64,000 bases of DNA. It comes from Myxocyprinus asiaticus (taxonomy: Eukaryota; Chordata; Actinopteri; Cypriniformes; Catostomidae). The notes beneath the pieces are model-generated. The model was not told the DNA's origin. It did no database searches and worked only from the letters and a program-made list of their open reading frames with translations. Location: contig NC_059388.1 in NCBI RefSeq assembly GCF_019703515.2, positions 5,421,979 through 5,485,978 on the forward strand, read 5' to 3'. Shown one piece after another: positions 45,785-56,010 of the stretch (the stretch's first letter is position 1; the number at the start of each line of letters is the position of its first letter). The position numbers and the translations under genes are program-made.

Positions 45785-46235
45785 CCACGATGCAACACAC
45801 TAAAAACCATACCTTAACAATCACACAGCAACACACTAAAAACCACTTAGACAACCTTAACAACCACATAGCAACACCTACAATAACAACCATCCAGCAC
45901 ACTCAGGCAACCATAGAACACCCACTCAACCATATAATGTATCAACAAGCTGAAAAGCACTCAGACGACCTAAGCAACTGCTTATCAATGTCCTAGCAAC
46001 CACCAAGAACACCTTAGCAACCTCAAAGCAATGCTCTGGCAACCACCCAGAACATCCAGGCAATCATAGAGTATACTATAGCAACAAGCTGAAAACAACT
46101 CAGAGGACCTAAACAACTCCATAGCAACATCCTAGCAACCAAATACCAACCACATAGCACATGCTAAAAATACTTGGAACACCTTAGCAACCAAATAGCA
46201 ACATCCTGGAAACAACACTCAGTTCCATAGCATCA
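45785..46235. repeat. satellite, right segment
   Basis: Continuation of the AGCAACCAC-type array (CACACAGCAACACACTAAAA, CCACATAGCAACACC), ending ~150 bp before the transporter exon at 46384. Confidence 0.82.
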
Positions 46236-46383
46236 TAGTAGTGACTTTTGCATGGGCAAACACCACAGTCATTTTTTTCCCCAGAAAATTTAAAAATCTA
46301 GATCTTTTATGATAATTTCACCTGTCAGTCCATTCCATATCTTCACTGATTTCAAATTCCTTCTCTTTTCTTTCACTCTTTAG

Positions 46384-46493
46384 GAGATGCCATGGCAAAC
46401 TTTTGATAACCTTTGGAATACTGACAGCTGCTTTTCCAACTACAGTCTGATGGACACCACCAATCTGACCAGCGCAGTCACTGAGTTCTGGGA
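46384..46493 (+). CDS. slc6a1: slc6a1-like exon 4 (extracellular loop 2)
   Basis: Acceptor CTCTTTAG, then [37 protein letters not shown] and a GTGAGT donor. This is the start of the large extracellular loop of GAT-1. It carries the loop cysteine region (SCFSNYS) and N-x-S/T glycosylation sites NYS and NLT. 110 bp, open throughout, with phase matching exon 5. The preceding exon (TM3) was not found. Confidence 0.92.
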
Positions 46494-46524
46494 GTGAGTT
46501 AAATATGGAAATAGAGATCTTAAA

Positions 46525-46700
46525 GGAATAGTTCACCCCAAAAAATTTTATTTTTACTCAAACTGATCTTGTTTCCCAGCCTTTTCCTACTGTCTTTCCT
46601 GTTTAGTAGCTTTCCCTACCAAAATCTTAAACAACAAATTCAGTAACCAATCAGTTGTAACTAACAGACCTAGTGTAACTAACAGACCTTTGTTTCCACT
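46525..46700. other. intron 4 with a short dispersed-repeat fragment
   Basis: AAAGGAATAGTTCACCCCAA (46522-46541) is the conserved start of the dispersed element seen more fully at 59125-59785. The rest is unassigned. Confidence 0.5.
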
Positions 46701-46704
46701 ATAG

Positions 46705-46837
46705 GAGGAACATGCATCAGTTAAAAAATGGTTTGGAGGAGCCAGGGGAATTGCGCTGGCCACTGGTTGGGACTCTGGCATTGGCCTGGATCCTCGTATA
46801 TTTTTCAATCTGGAAAGGAGTGGAGTGGACAGGGAAG
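46705..46837 (+). CDS. slc6a1: slc6a1-like exon 5 (end of loop 2 and TM4)
   Basis: Acceptor CCACTATAG, then [39 protein letters not shown] and EWTGK, then donor GTGTGA. 133 bp, intact. The WKGVxWTGK end of TM4 is a family signature. The downstream intron starts only ~30 bp before a DIRS element. Confidence 0.93.
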
Positions 46838-47144
46838 GTGTGAAGGCTGCTGATGTTTTCTTCATTCCTCTGTATCGGTGGTTCCCTCTTGAAGGAACTT
46901 CTACGTTGCATGATGACGCAGTGAGGAACATGTCAGTGGTCACATGGTCTGAAGAGTTATACAATAACACCAATGAATTGGCTGACGGCACTTAAGTGAC
47001 TCCCATAAGGAGCTACGTCATGGGCTCCTTATAAGCACCTGCTTCTGCGGCATTTCCTCAGATTTTCTTTACTTCAGTGCAATTTGTCTCAGCCCGTGCT
47101 GTTTCTAGTGACTCACTTCGAAGCAAGGATTATTTTCTCCCTTT

Positions 47145-48500
47145 TTGAGTGGCAATGCGAGGATGTCTTTTAAAAAGTGCTTACCTCCATGTACATGGTT
47201 CATCGTTGGTGAGGATACTCACGACATTTGTGTGAGCTGTCTGGGTTTTCACCACATGGAGGCCACATTGGAGGGATCGGATTTCATGCATTGCGACTTG
47301 ATGAACATCTGCATGCTCCGCACAAGGCTCGCTTCCTTTGGGGAGTCAGTCAAGCCGCATGTTCAGTCTGGCTGCATATCTGCTACGCCACTTGGCCACT
47401 TGACAAATGAGAAGCCGGCAAAAACAACAGGCTGACCTTTGGTTTTCTTTGTCTCTCTCACCGATTGCAGCTTTACATTCTCCCATGGAATTTGCATGCA
47501 AGAATTTGTGTCCTAGTCCTGAGGCCTGCACCATCTTCGGATTCCGAAGATTTTACTGGTGGCCAGGCCGAGGCCTTGCCTCCCAGCGGACACATTTCCA
47601 GACCCTCAGTAACCGACAAGGAGTTAATCGAGGTCATTACACGTGCAGTGGAAAAACTGCACCTGGATTGGCCTGATGAGGCTCAGTCAGAGGAGCGAAA
47701 GTCCATCCTGGATGACTGCTTTCTAGCGGGCCAATGTGCGATGATGCCTCGTAGGCTGCTTCCTTTTTCTCCGGATTTAGAGGTCCTGGAATCAGTTGTA
47801 TTCGGCCAGGATTACAAACCAGTCAGCCTCTGAATTCGCTAATGTGTGTTATGTGGCTGAACACAGTTACACTAAGGTCCCCATGATGGAAGAGACGCTG
47901 GAAGCTCATCTCTCTCCTTCATTGGCGGCAACGTGGAGATCGAGGCCTACTCTTCCCTCAAATCCTTGCAGGCTAACTTTGACGCTGTTGAACAATGCCT
48001 AACTGGCTTCGGGCCTAGCGGTTTTGGCTTTGCACACACTAGCAGTTTTGCAAGCCTACCAAGCCCATTTTATGAGGGATTTGGATGAGGGAGCTGGACT
48101 GGATGCTGAGGCCATCATGGAATTATGCCAGGCTTCTGATTTGGCACTGAAGGCTACCAAACATATCACTCGTGCTGTTGGACAGAACATGGTGGGCCTT
48201 GCCATTTGTGGTTTACCCTCACGAACATCCGTGACAAGGACAAGGCCTTGAACGACCCTGTATCACAATCGGGACTATTCCGTGAATCTGTCTAGTCGGT
48301 GGTTGAAAATGTTACATTTGTTAAACAGCAAACTGTGGGATTCCAGCAAATACTTCCTCTGTGGGAGGAAGAAAATCCCGGCTTGAACTCAACATTTTGC
48401 CAACGTCCCACCAGAGAGCTGCACAAGGCAATGGACACGAGTGAGCACTGACAATTCTCAACCCAAATTCGGCCTCTCCCACCTTGACCAAGGGTCTCGG
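47145..48500 (+). pseudogene. DIRS gag-like gene, broken
   Basis: Segments in order: KCLPPCTWFIVGEDTHDICV with CVSCLGFHHMEATLEGSDF (a zinc-finger-like Cys pattern), LITDKEL-type region VITRAVEKLHLDWPDEAQSE, then MEETLEAHLSPSLAATWRS, LAVLQAYQAHFMRDLDEGAG, LCQASDLALKATKHITRAVG and PVSQSGLFRESV. These are successive blocks of teleost DIRS Gag. At least four frame changes or stops separate them. Confidence 0.78.
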
Positions 48501-48545
48501 GCATGCATAACAGAACTGGGCTATTTTCCTAAGGTTATCACTACA

Positions 48546-50395
48546 TAAGTTTGCTCACAGAATATTACATTGCAGTGTCTCTCTCCTCCCCCTTTTGAGT
48601 TGGATGAGAGTGAAAGATTACATATGCTTTGCCCTGTTAGGGCTCTGCGGGTGTATGTTGACTGCACTAGTCAGTGGTGTATGTCAGAGCAGCAGTTTGT
48701 ATGCTTTGATGGCCACAACAGAGGTGTTTTGGTGTACAAGCAAAGACTGTCTCATTGGCTTGTGTTGGGCCTGTATGTATTCAGATATAAGACAAAGGCA
48801 GGCCTAACAGTCGTAAAAAGCCTGACTGAGGCCCACACACAAAGTCATAAATCTTACTGATAAAAACTGCGACAAATCAAACAAAGGGAGTCCAAAACAG
48901 ACTACAAATATCATTAAACCTTGCTCACTAAAGGATTGAACTCTCTACTCCTATTGGATGAGGCACACAACAGAATGCCCCTCAACCATGATGTCATCAG
49001 GAGCAGAAATACCTCTGAGATCCATCTGGGCATTGCTTCCAGCAACTTTGCTTGCCGTGTGTAGACGCCGCTGACAGAGCGAGGAAACGTCACCCTCCCG
49101 TCCGGAGGACTCCCGTCATCACCCGAGCCTCGAGGAAACGAATCGGAGTCAAATGATGGGTGAACACACATTCTACCTGCGTCCTCATGCGATTCAAGTA
49201 AGAGGTTTACGTCTGGGCAGAGATAGAATATTATAGTGTGTTATTCTTGTGTATCAAGGTTATTGCTTGTACAGTTTACGGACCGCTGAGTCCGCTCATT
49301 GCTGCTAATAATACTCAAGGTAGTACTGTAATGTACTGTTATCACGAATGAGATCTGCTGTGTTGTAGTCCAACCACATTGGACTGTTGTGTATTTCTGC
49401 CATCGCGGGTGAGACTGGCACACTGAGTTTATCCATTAAAGAACCAAAGACCGTGGGACGGTTTACGAGCCATCCACCACATCTCTGAGTGATAAACTAA
49501 CAGCTGCTTTCTCTCCCACGATCGCAAAACCGGCTTTGGTGCTGCCACTTTATTCACTCTCTCAGTCACTGTTTAGTTTGTAGTTGTAAGTCGGAAGTTT
49601 ATTGACTGCATTGTATTGATTATTAATTGATATTACTGCATAAATAAACTTTGTTATATTTCAAAGAGAAGTGTTTTGGTTTGTTTTGCATACACCTGTG
49701 TCAAATGCTGGCAGGGGATGTCAGTGCTCAGATTCAAGCCTTCATTGTTTCCTTTTGAATGTCAATTTTCTTAAGAGAGCAATCTAATATTGAGACTGTT
49801 ATACTATCTGGTTATTAGTCCCTGATTCCAGGGTGGTGCCCCGGCAATATTAATCCTTATTAATATTCTATTGATTTTGATAATTGATCATTATCTTTGA
49901 TGATTGTTGAATTTGAAGGATCAATAAGCTAGTGTTAATTCTAATCAATGTTCCATTGATTTTAATAATTGATAATTATCTTTGATAATTATTAATTATT
50001 GCTAATAACCAAACCCGCTCCTGAACGTAGCGCACTACATTTACTGGTGCCCCGTATGAGGCTTTAATGAGTTAGATTCTATTATTTAATTTAATTATGA
50101 ATTAATAACTAAATAAATAATTATTAATTATTTCTGATAGTAACACTGACCTAAACAACCAGTAAAACATACACTTGTTGATGCAATTTCAAGTGCTTAT
50201 GAGGCCCGTGGTTTGCCTTCACCACTGGATATGCGGGCCCATTCTAAAGGATCGTGGCATCCGCTAGAGGTGCGTCCTTGGAGGACATTTGTATGGCTGC
50301 ATGATGGTCCTCTCCGCATGCTTTTGTCAGATTTTATAATCTGGATGAGGGTTTATCCCAGGTTCTCTCTGTCGAAACAGGAGTAAAGCTATAGT
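48546..50395 (+). pseudogene. DIRS recombinase C-terminus split by a solo LTR
   Basis: Before the LTR: LQCLSPPPFELDESERLHML, CPVRALRVYVD, FVCFDGHNRGVLVYKQRLSH and W. After it (from 50174): LVDAISSAYEARGLPSPLDM, RAHSKGS, and in other frames the TFVWLHDGPL- and FIIWMRV-like remains of the region that carries the catalytic tyrosine. Joining across the LTR needs removal of one 4-bp target copy. Many substitutions affect the last part. Confidence 0.82.
48763..50173 (+). mobile_element. solo LTR, copy B, with perfect CTTG target duplication
   Basis: TG...CA ends (TGTTGGGCCTGTATG ... GTAAAACATACA), 1411 bp, flanked by CTTG at 48759-48762 and 50174-50177. Removing the LTR and one CTTG restores a continuous recombinase reading segment, proving the borders. 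It is homologous throughout to copy A (13006-14423). It carries a late AATAAA-type GCATAAATAAACTTTG near 49640 and pyrimidine-rich segments. No internal genes remain, as expected after LTR-LTR recombination. Confidence 0.93.
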
Positions 50396-50836
50396 TTTTA
50401 TATTTTTAAGCTTGATTGTGCGCCGCTGTATGCTTGCCACATGGGCTGAAACACTTGTCAGCTACTGTTTGCATACCGTGAATGTATATCATTCTCCATT
50501 GCATCATAATGCGACGTAGAAATCTCAGTTACGTACGTAACCTTGGTTCACTGAGAGGGAACGAGATGTTGCATAGCTGGCCATACTCATTAGTTGCTGC
50601 ATTGGCTCATGCCGTTTTGCAGAAAATCTAAGGAAATAGCACAGAAGCGGGCACCTATAAGGAATCCATGATGTAGCTCCTTATGGGCATCGCTTAAGAG
50701 CCATCAGCCATTGAATTGCTATGATTGAATAGGGATTCAGACCACATGTCAACTGACGTGTTCCCCATTGTGTTATCACGCAACGTCCTGTTCCCCCTCA
50801 GGGAACCAAGGTTACATGTGTAACCGAGATGTTCTC

Positions 50837-51349
50837 AACTGGAGGTCCATTCATATAGGGTCACCAACAGGAGGGAAAATAGTATCCTAAATTAAAATGA
50901 TTATATGCAACTAACCGTATAGGATTAGGATTAGGTTAGGGTAGCAAAATAAATAGTCTTATGAACTTTTAAAAGGGTGGACAGAATATTTTGTTGTTGA
51001 TGTCAAAGGAACCATGAATGTAGTCTTGAACAAAATTATGCAAGTAACAAATATGTAGACCTTGTTGTAATCTGGGTCCAGAAGCAAAACCAGTTGAGAA
51101 CAACTGGTCTACAATACATTTGATTGTTGCATTCCCAAACTAATTGCACTTTTTCTGCTCCCACCCCATTTTTTGCATATTTACTGAACAGTTTTGTCTT
51201 GATTTTACCTTTTCTTTGACCTCATTTATTCACATACATGCTTTAGGATTCTTCTTCTCATTCCTTCATTTTCAGACAATGAAAAGCAAATTACTCCATT
51301 CACATTATCGTACAGTTTTATTTTTCATGTTTTTAATGCACGTGTATTA
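50837..51349 (+). other. intron 5 unassigned sequence
   Basis: No exon or recognisable element found. Confidence 0.4.
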
Positions 51350-51460
51350 AAGGAACATTTTGCTCAAAATGAAAATTGTGTAATTTATTCACCCTCAAGT
51401 TGTCCCAAACTCAAATGACTTTCTGTCCTCCATGGAACACAAAAGGAGACATTTAGATTA
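51350..51460 (+). repeat. fragment of a dispersed TTCACCCTCA-type repeat
   Basis: TTTATTCACCCTCAAGTTGT and the following CAAATGACTTTCTGTCCTCC match the order of phrases in the element at 59150-59225. Confidence 0.55.
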
Positions 51461-51466
51461 TATATA

Positions 51467-52183
51467 CAGTTGTGCTCAAAAGTTTGCATACCCTGGCAGA
51501 AATTGTGAAATTTTGGCATTGATTTTGAAACAACCACACCGTCTTTTTCCAGAGCTGCCTTTGTATCCTGAACAATTCTTCTGGCAGTTGTGGCTGAAAT
51601 CTTTCTTGGTCTACCTGACCTTGGCTTGGTATCAAGAGATCCCCGAATTTTCCACTTCTTAATAAGTGATTGAACAGTACTGACTGGCATTTTCAAGGCT
51701 TTGGATATCTTTTTATATCCTTTTCCATCTTTATAAAGTTCCATTACCTTGTTACGCAGGTCTTTTGACAGTTCTTTTCTGCTCCCCATGGCTCAGTATC
51801 TAGCCTGCTCAGTGCATCCACATGAGAGCTAACAAACTCATTGACTATTTATACACAGACACTAATTGCAATTTAAAAAGCCACAGGTGTGGAAAATTAA
51901 CCTTTAATTGCCATTTAAACCTGTGTGTGTCACCTCGTGTGTCTGTAACAATGCCAAACATTCAAGGGTATGTAAACTTTTGATCAGGGCCATTTGGGTG
52001 ATTTCTGTTATCATTATGATTTAAAAAGGAGCCAAACAACTATGTGATGATAAATGGCTTCATATGATCACTATCCTTAAATAAAACACTGTTTTTGTTT
52101 TTTGCATGATCAGTCATATTTTCAAAATCAATGCCAAAATTTCACAATTTCTGCCAGGGTATGCAAAATTTTGAGCACAACTG
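51467..52183 (-). mobile_element. Tc1-type non-autonomous element with long TIRs
   Basis: CAGTTGTGCTCAAAAGTTTG at the left and CAAAATTTTGAGCACAACTG at the right open ~65-bp inverted repeats (CCCTGGCAGAAATTGTGAAA and its complement are also present). Both ends are flanked by TA. At 717 bp it is a deletion derivative that keeps the N-terminal transposase coding sequence on the minus strand. Confidence 0.92.
51560..51789 (-). pseudogene. Tc1 transposase N-terminal DNA-binding domain
   Basis: From the ATG at 51789 the minus strand reads MGSRKELSKDLRNKVMELYK, GYKKISKALKMPVSTVQSLI, KKWKIRGSLDTKPRSGRPRK and ISATTARRIVQD. This is a paired-type helix-turn-helix followed by a GRPRK AT-hook-like linker and the start of the second helix-turn-helix. 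The frame then enters the TIR, so no DDE catalytic domain exists. The domain itself is uninterrupted. Confidence 0.88.
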
Positions 52184-52208
52184 TATATATATATATATAC
52201 TGTTTATA

Positions 52209-52717
52209 CACTACCGGTCAAAACTTTTGAAGCACTTGACTGAAGTGTTTCACATGATCTTAAAAATCTTTTGATCTGAAGGCGTATGCTTAAGTGTTTG
52301 AAATTAGTTTTGTAGACAAAAATATAATTGTGCCACCATATTAATTTATTTCATTATAAAACTAAGATTTTAGTATAAAATAATAAAGAAAAGCAGCCAA
52401 TAAGTGCCCAACATAGATGGGAACTCCTTCAATACTGTTTAAAAAGCATCTCAGGGTGATACCTCAAGAAGTTGGTTGAGAAAATGTCAAGAGTACATAT
52501 CTGCAAATTCTAGGCAAAGGGTGACTACTTTGAAGATGCTAAAATATAACACAGTTTTGATTTATTTTGGATTTTGTTTAGTCACAACATAATTCCCATA
52601 ATTCCATTTATGTTATTCCATAGTTTTGATGACTTTATTATTATTATAAAATGTGAAAAAAAAAAAATAATAATAATTATAATAAAGAATGAGTGTTTCA
52701 AAACTTTTGACCGATAG
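52209..52717. mobile_element. Tc1-type MITE
   Basis: CACTACCGGTCAAAACTTTT at the left and AAAACTTTTGACCGATAG at the right are inverted repeats bordered by TA. About 510 bp, AT-rich, no transposase frame. It inserted right next to the previous Tc1 element with an AT-rich spacer. Confidence 0.85.
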
Positions 52718-52720
52718 TAA

Positions 52721-52751
<31 letters not shown>

Positions 52752-53123
52752 ATATATATACATTTGAAATGACCAGACAGTGAGTAAATAATGAAAATGT
52801 TTGTCAATTTTGAGTAATTATAATTATTAATCCTGAAGAGAAAATAAAATGGCTCTTTATCTCCCCATTTATTGAGGATATTTGAATTCTAATGTCCTGC
52901 ACTGGAGGAGAAATGCATTTCCAGCAATCTATAGCCTTGCTGGACATCACTAAAGGACAATAATTATCCTACAAAACACAAAATTTTGTTCCTCCCAATC
53001 ATTAAACACAAGCAAGTGAAGGCATTTCACTATCAAGTTAATTATGTTGTCCTTTACATATCCTTTAAAACTATTCACTCTGTAACTCTCTCTGTCTTTG
53101 AGTTTGCGTCCTGTCTTCTACAG

Positions 53124-53258
53124 GTGGTGTATTTCTCAGCTACTTATCCTTACTTCATGCCCTTCATTCTGTTCTTCCGAGGAGTCACTCTCCCCGGGGC
53201 GAAAGATGGCATTCTCTTCTACATTACCCCTAACTTTAACAAGCTTTTGAAATCTGAG
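53124..53258 (+). CDS. slc6a1: slc6a1-like exon 6 (TM5 and loop 3)
   Basis: Acceptor CTTCTACAG, then [40 protein letters not shown] and LLKSE, then donor GTACTA. 135 bp, intact, identical in length to the GAT-1 segment. Encodes TM5 and the conserved RGVTLPGA motif. Confidence 0.94.
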
Positions 53259-53455
53259 GTACTACTCTATCATCATCTTCCAATGAATTAAACTGAGCGT
53301 GTTTACATGCATGATCTTATATTGATTACCTGACCTTAAACAGTTTCCTTTTATTGGGATAACATCATAAACTACTTTTGAAGGCAGCATTTTACCGGTT
53401 TCTGAAATTTTAGCCAATATGTCTCACCTGAAGATACTTTGTGTTTTATTTTCAG

Positions 53456-53559
53456 GTGTGGTTGGATGCTGCCACTCAGATCTTCTTCTCATATGGTCTG
53501 GGTTTAGGTTCTCTTATTGCTCTGGGCAGCTACAACCCCTACAAAAACAATGTCTACAG
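53456..53559 (+). CDS. slc6a1: slc6a1-like exon 7 (TM6) with defective donor
   Basis: Acceptor TTTTCAG, then [20 protein letters not shown] and [15 protein letters not shown]. 104 bp, the expected length. TM6 includes the FFSYGLG unwound segment that contributes to substrate and ion binding. The donor that should read GT at 53560 reads AT (CTACAG|ATACTC), so normal splicing to exon 8 should fail. The coding part itself is open. Confidence 0.92.
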
Positions 53560-53839
53560 ATACTCACATCTATCAAAATCTACAGAAAGACTGTAGTATA
53601 AACTTGAGGATGCAAACCGATAAAAATTTTTAACCACATAAATGATGGTGCAAAAAAGTAAAATATGCATGATTGAAGAATGATCAAATTTCTTAAGCTA
53701 TCATAAGAATGTAACAGAAAATATATAAACAAATAAATGAATAAAAAAATGCCTTCGACTGGTTATAACAGTGCCTTTGGGCATTATTTTCTGTTTAATG
53801 TGAGTTGATAGACCATATACTTGTTTTTCTTTTTTTAAG

Positions 53840-53964
53840 AGATTCAGTCATCGTTTGCTGTATTAACTCCTGCACCAGTATGTTTGCTGGGATCGTCATA
53901 TTTTCCATTGTGGGCTTCATGCCGTACATTACAAAGAGGCCAATTGAAGAATTGGCAGCCTCAG
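53840..53964 (+). CDS. slc6a1: slc6a1-like exon 8 (TM7)
   Basis: Acceptor TTTTTTAAG, then [40 protein letters not shown] and AS, then donor GTCATT. 125 bp, the expected length, intact. Contains the [11 protein letters not shown]a+/Cl- site region of TM7. Confidence 0.94.
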
Positions 53965-54166
53965 GTCATTACATCCTCAAATACTTTTTTATATCTTTTA
54001 TACCTTTTTAAATTAGACTACAGTATTGTGAAGACATTGTAAAGATGAGAGACAACTGAGGAGTAAAGAGCTGTTGTAAAGTTTCAGACCCTGAGAGGGG
54101 ATTAGGATGGACATGGACTTATATTGACATTTATGATGTTTAATGGGGTTTGTGGTTTAATATCAG

Positions 54167-54278
54167 GCCCAGGATGGCGTTTCTAGCCTATCCTCAGGCC
54201 GTCACCCAGCTGCCCATGTCTTCACTCTGGGCTATCCTCTTCTTCTCAATGCTGATGATGCTGGGACTGGATAGTCAG
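54167..54278 (+). CDS. slc6a1: slc6a1-like exon 9 (TM8), 1-bp deletion
   Basis: The acceptor ATATCAG is followed by sequence for GPG, then [20 protein letters not shown] and [15 protein letters not shown], with a GTACTG donor. 112 bp where 113 is expected: one base is missing between GGCCCAGGA and TGGCG, so in the inherited frame translation hits TAG at 54184-54186. The second part, including the Na2-site aspartate in LGLDSQ, is intact in the shifted frame. No alternative AG acceptor repairs the frame. Confidence 0.93.
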
Positions 54279-54714
54279 GTACTGCACACATACGGGTGAT
54301 TCTCTGCTAAATGTTACAGACCAGCTGAGAGTTCAAAGAAGAAGTATCACTTTTGGCAGCATTGCAGCATTATTCCTTGAAAGATATCAGAGGTTAATGA
54401 TTTTTTAAGCAGTTAAAAATAAACTAATTATAAATTATTCATGTGTTGTGACCAGTAATCCCACTGACAGTTCTGAAGTGTTAATGTGATACTAAAGACA
54501 GAAACATTTTTGTGTTAGTATGCAAAAATGACATTTTTGCAAAAAGACCACATAGCCAATTTAGCTAAATTTCCAGAGTGGAAACAAAGATATCTACTAT
54601 CATTTGCTATTTTTCATTTAAAAAAAATACTGTTGAAAATGAACAACACCAAAAACACCATAAAATGTGGCATAATGAAGACAGATTAAATTATGAGAGC
54701 TATCATACATACCA

Positions 54715-55636
54715 TGTCAGAGATTTGCAGAGAGTCAGAGGGAGGACCCAAACACAGAGTAAAAACAAAAAAGATTTATTAATACAAAAATAAGCAAAGG
54801 CAAAACAAAAACTACCCCGAAGGGGAAAAACCAGGCTCTGGACAAAAAATAACAAAAACAGGCTGGACTGGAAAATGAGGCAAAACACAGGACCGACCGG
54901 AACCGACAGGAGCTGGGAAGAACACACTGACATTGACACGGAGCAAGCACAAGACAAATTGGCACTGGACAGCACATATGATTATTATCTAGAAATTATC
55001 TAATAATAGGCAAACAAGGAGGCGGGGTATGACGCAAGACTGAGAGACACGCGGCAATATCGAAACAAAACAAAGCCACGTGCTCTCACAAGACACAAAC
55101 ACCCGAATGGCAGGAGCGCACATCAGCAAGATAATAAGGCAATATACGCTCATGCCAACCGACAGAAAAGATGAGAGAATGCATAGCAACGCCAAACAAA
55201 GCAATGCCACGCATTCCCACACTAGACAGAGCCTGAGCATACATGAAGGCAAGCGCCACGCGATGCACGCAACAGGCGACAAAACAAGACAGGACACCTG
55301 TCCGAGAGTTCGGCCACACACAAACCCGACACCACAGACTGAAGTGACCGAACCTCAGCACAACGTGAAGACAGCTCACGACCTGGGCGCGTAGCGCAAC
55401 GTGAAGTGCGCCCGTGGTTGTGAGAGAAAGACATAAACAATTGATGTGAGTGCATGCCACCAAGATGACATAAGCGCAATGCACTCATGCCAATAACAGA
55501 CAGAACATGGATCATGAGTGTCCAAATCCATGCGCTCACACAAAGACAGAAACGAAGCAAAAGACAGACACAGATCAATCATGCCACAACCCTGTCACAC
55601 AAAACGTCAGACTGACAGAGTGACAGGATCGTAACA
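54715..55636 (-). mobile_element. solo LTR on the minus strand, intron 9
   Basis: On the minus strand it begins TGTTACGATCCTGTCACTC and ends CTCTGCAAATCTCTGACA (TG...CA). A polyadenylation signal (TTTATT on the plus strand at about 54776) lies near the minus-strand 3' end, as in an LTR. Flanking ACCA is found at 54711-54714 and near 55638-55641, a possible 4-bp target duplication with one base of uncertainty. Long minus-strand frames within it are chance. Confidence 0.75.
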
Positions 55637-55949
55637 CACCAAGTGTTTTCAAGGTTTCTGGCAATTTGTAAAACCTCTCCAAACAGATATGAATAATTAG
55701 CATGCAGTATAATAATAATAAATTTGTGTTATTATTATTAGAAGAATTATATTTGTATTTATTGATAATGCATAAACTCTATTTCATTGTTTTTTTGTTT
55801 GTTTGTTTTTTGGCAAAAAGTGTGGCTGTTGATATTCGGTTTTCCATGATTTTAAAAGCCTTATTATGTTAAATGATTTTGATTATTATTATTATTTTTT
55901 TATTTGCAATTATTTTTTCTATTGCCTAGTCTAAAAAAAAGCAATTAAT

Positions 55950-55962
55950 CATATATATATAT

Positions 55963-56008
<46 letters not shown>
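55950..56008. repeat. (AT)n(AC)n microsatellite
   Basis: AT run then about 19 AC units, directly adjoining truncated Tc1 sequence. Confidence 0.9.

Positions 56009-56010
<2 letters not shown>

Larger units (their letters stand above)
46866..50836 (+). mobile_element. DIRS-type element, internally deleted, plus strand
   Basis: Left terminal repeat at ~46866-47065 (GTTGCATGATGACGCAGTGA..., CATAAGGAGCTACGTCATGG) is inverted at ~50610-50836. A ~55-bp inner copy at 50520-50575 is the inverse of the outermost right end (50780-50836), the same architecture as the DIRS element at 39420. It retains gag-like sequence (47145-48500) and the C-terminal recombinase, but reverse transcriptase, RNase H and the recombinase N-terminus are missing. 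A solo LTR is inserted in the recombinase. It occupies much of intron 5 of the transporter locus. Confidence 0.85.

Noticed and set aside
53560..53839. AT donor after exon 7 interpreted as a U12-type AT-AC intron
   Set aside because: The sequence after the exon is ATACTC rather than ATATCC, the acceptor is an ordinary AG after a T-rich tract, and SLC6 introns at this position are GT-AG.
54167..54186. Alternative acceptor to rescue the reading frame of exon 9
   Set aside because: Neither AG near the exon start (after ATATC or after GCCC) gives the required phase.
54989..55578. Several long minus- and plus-strand frames
   Set aside because: They lie in a solo LTR, carry no domain and overlap one another.
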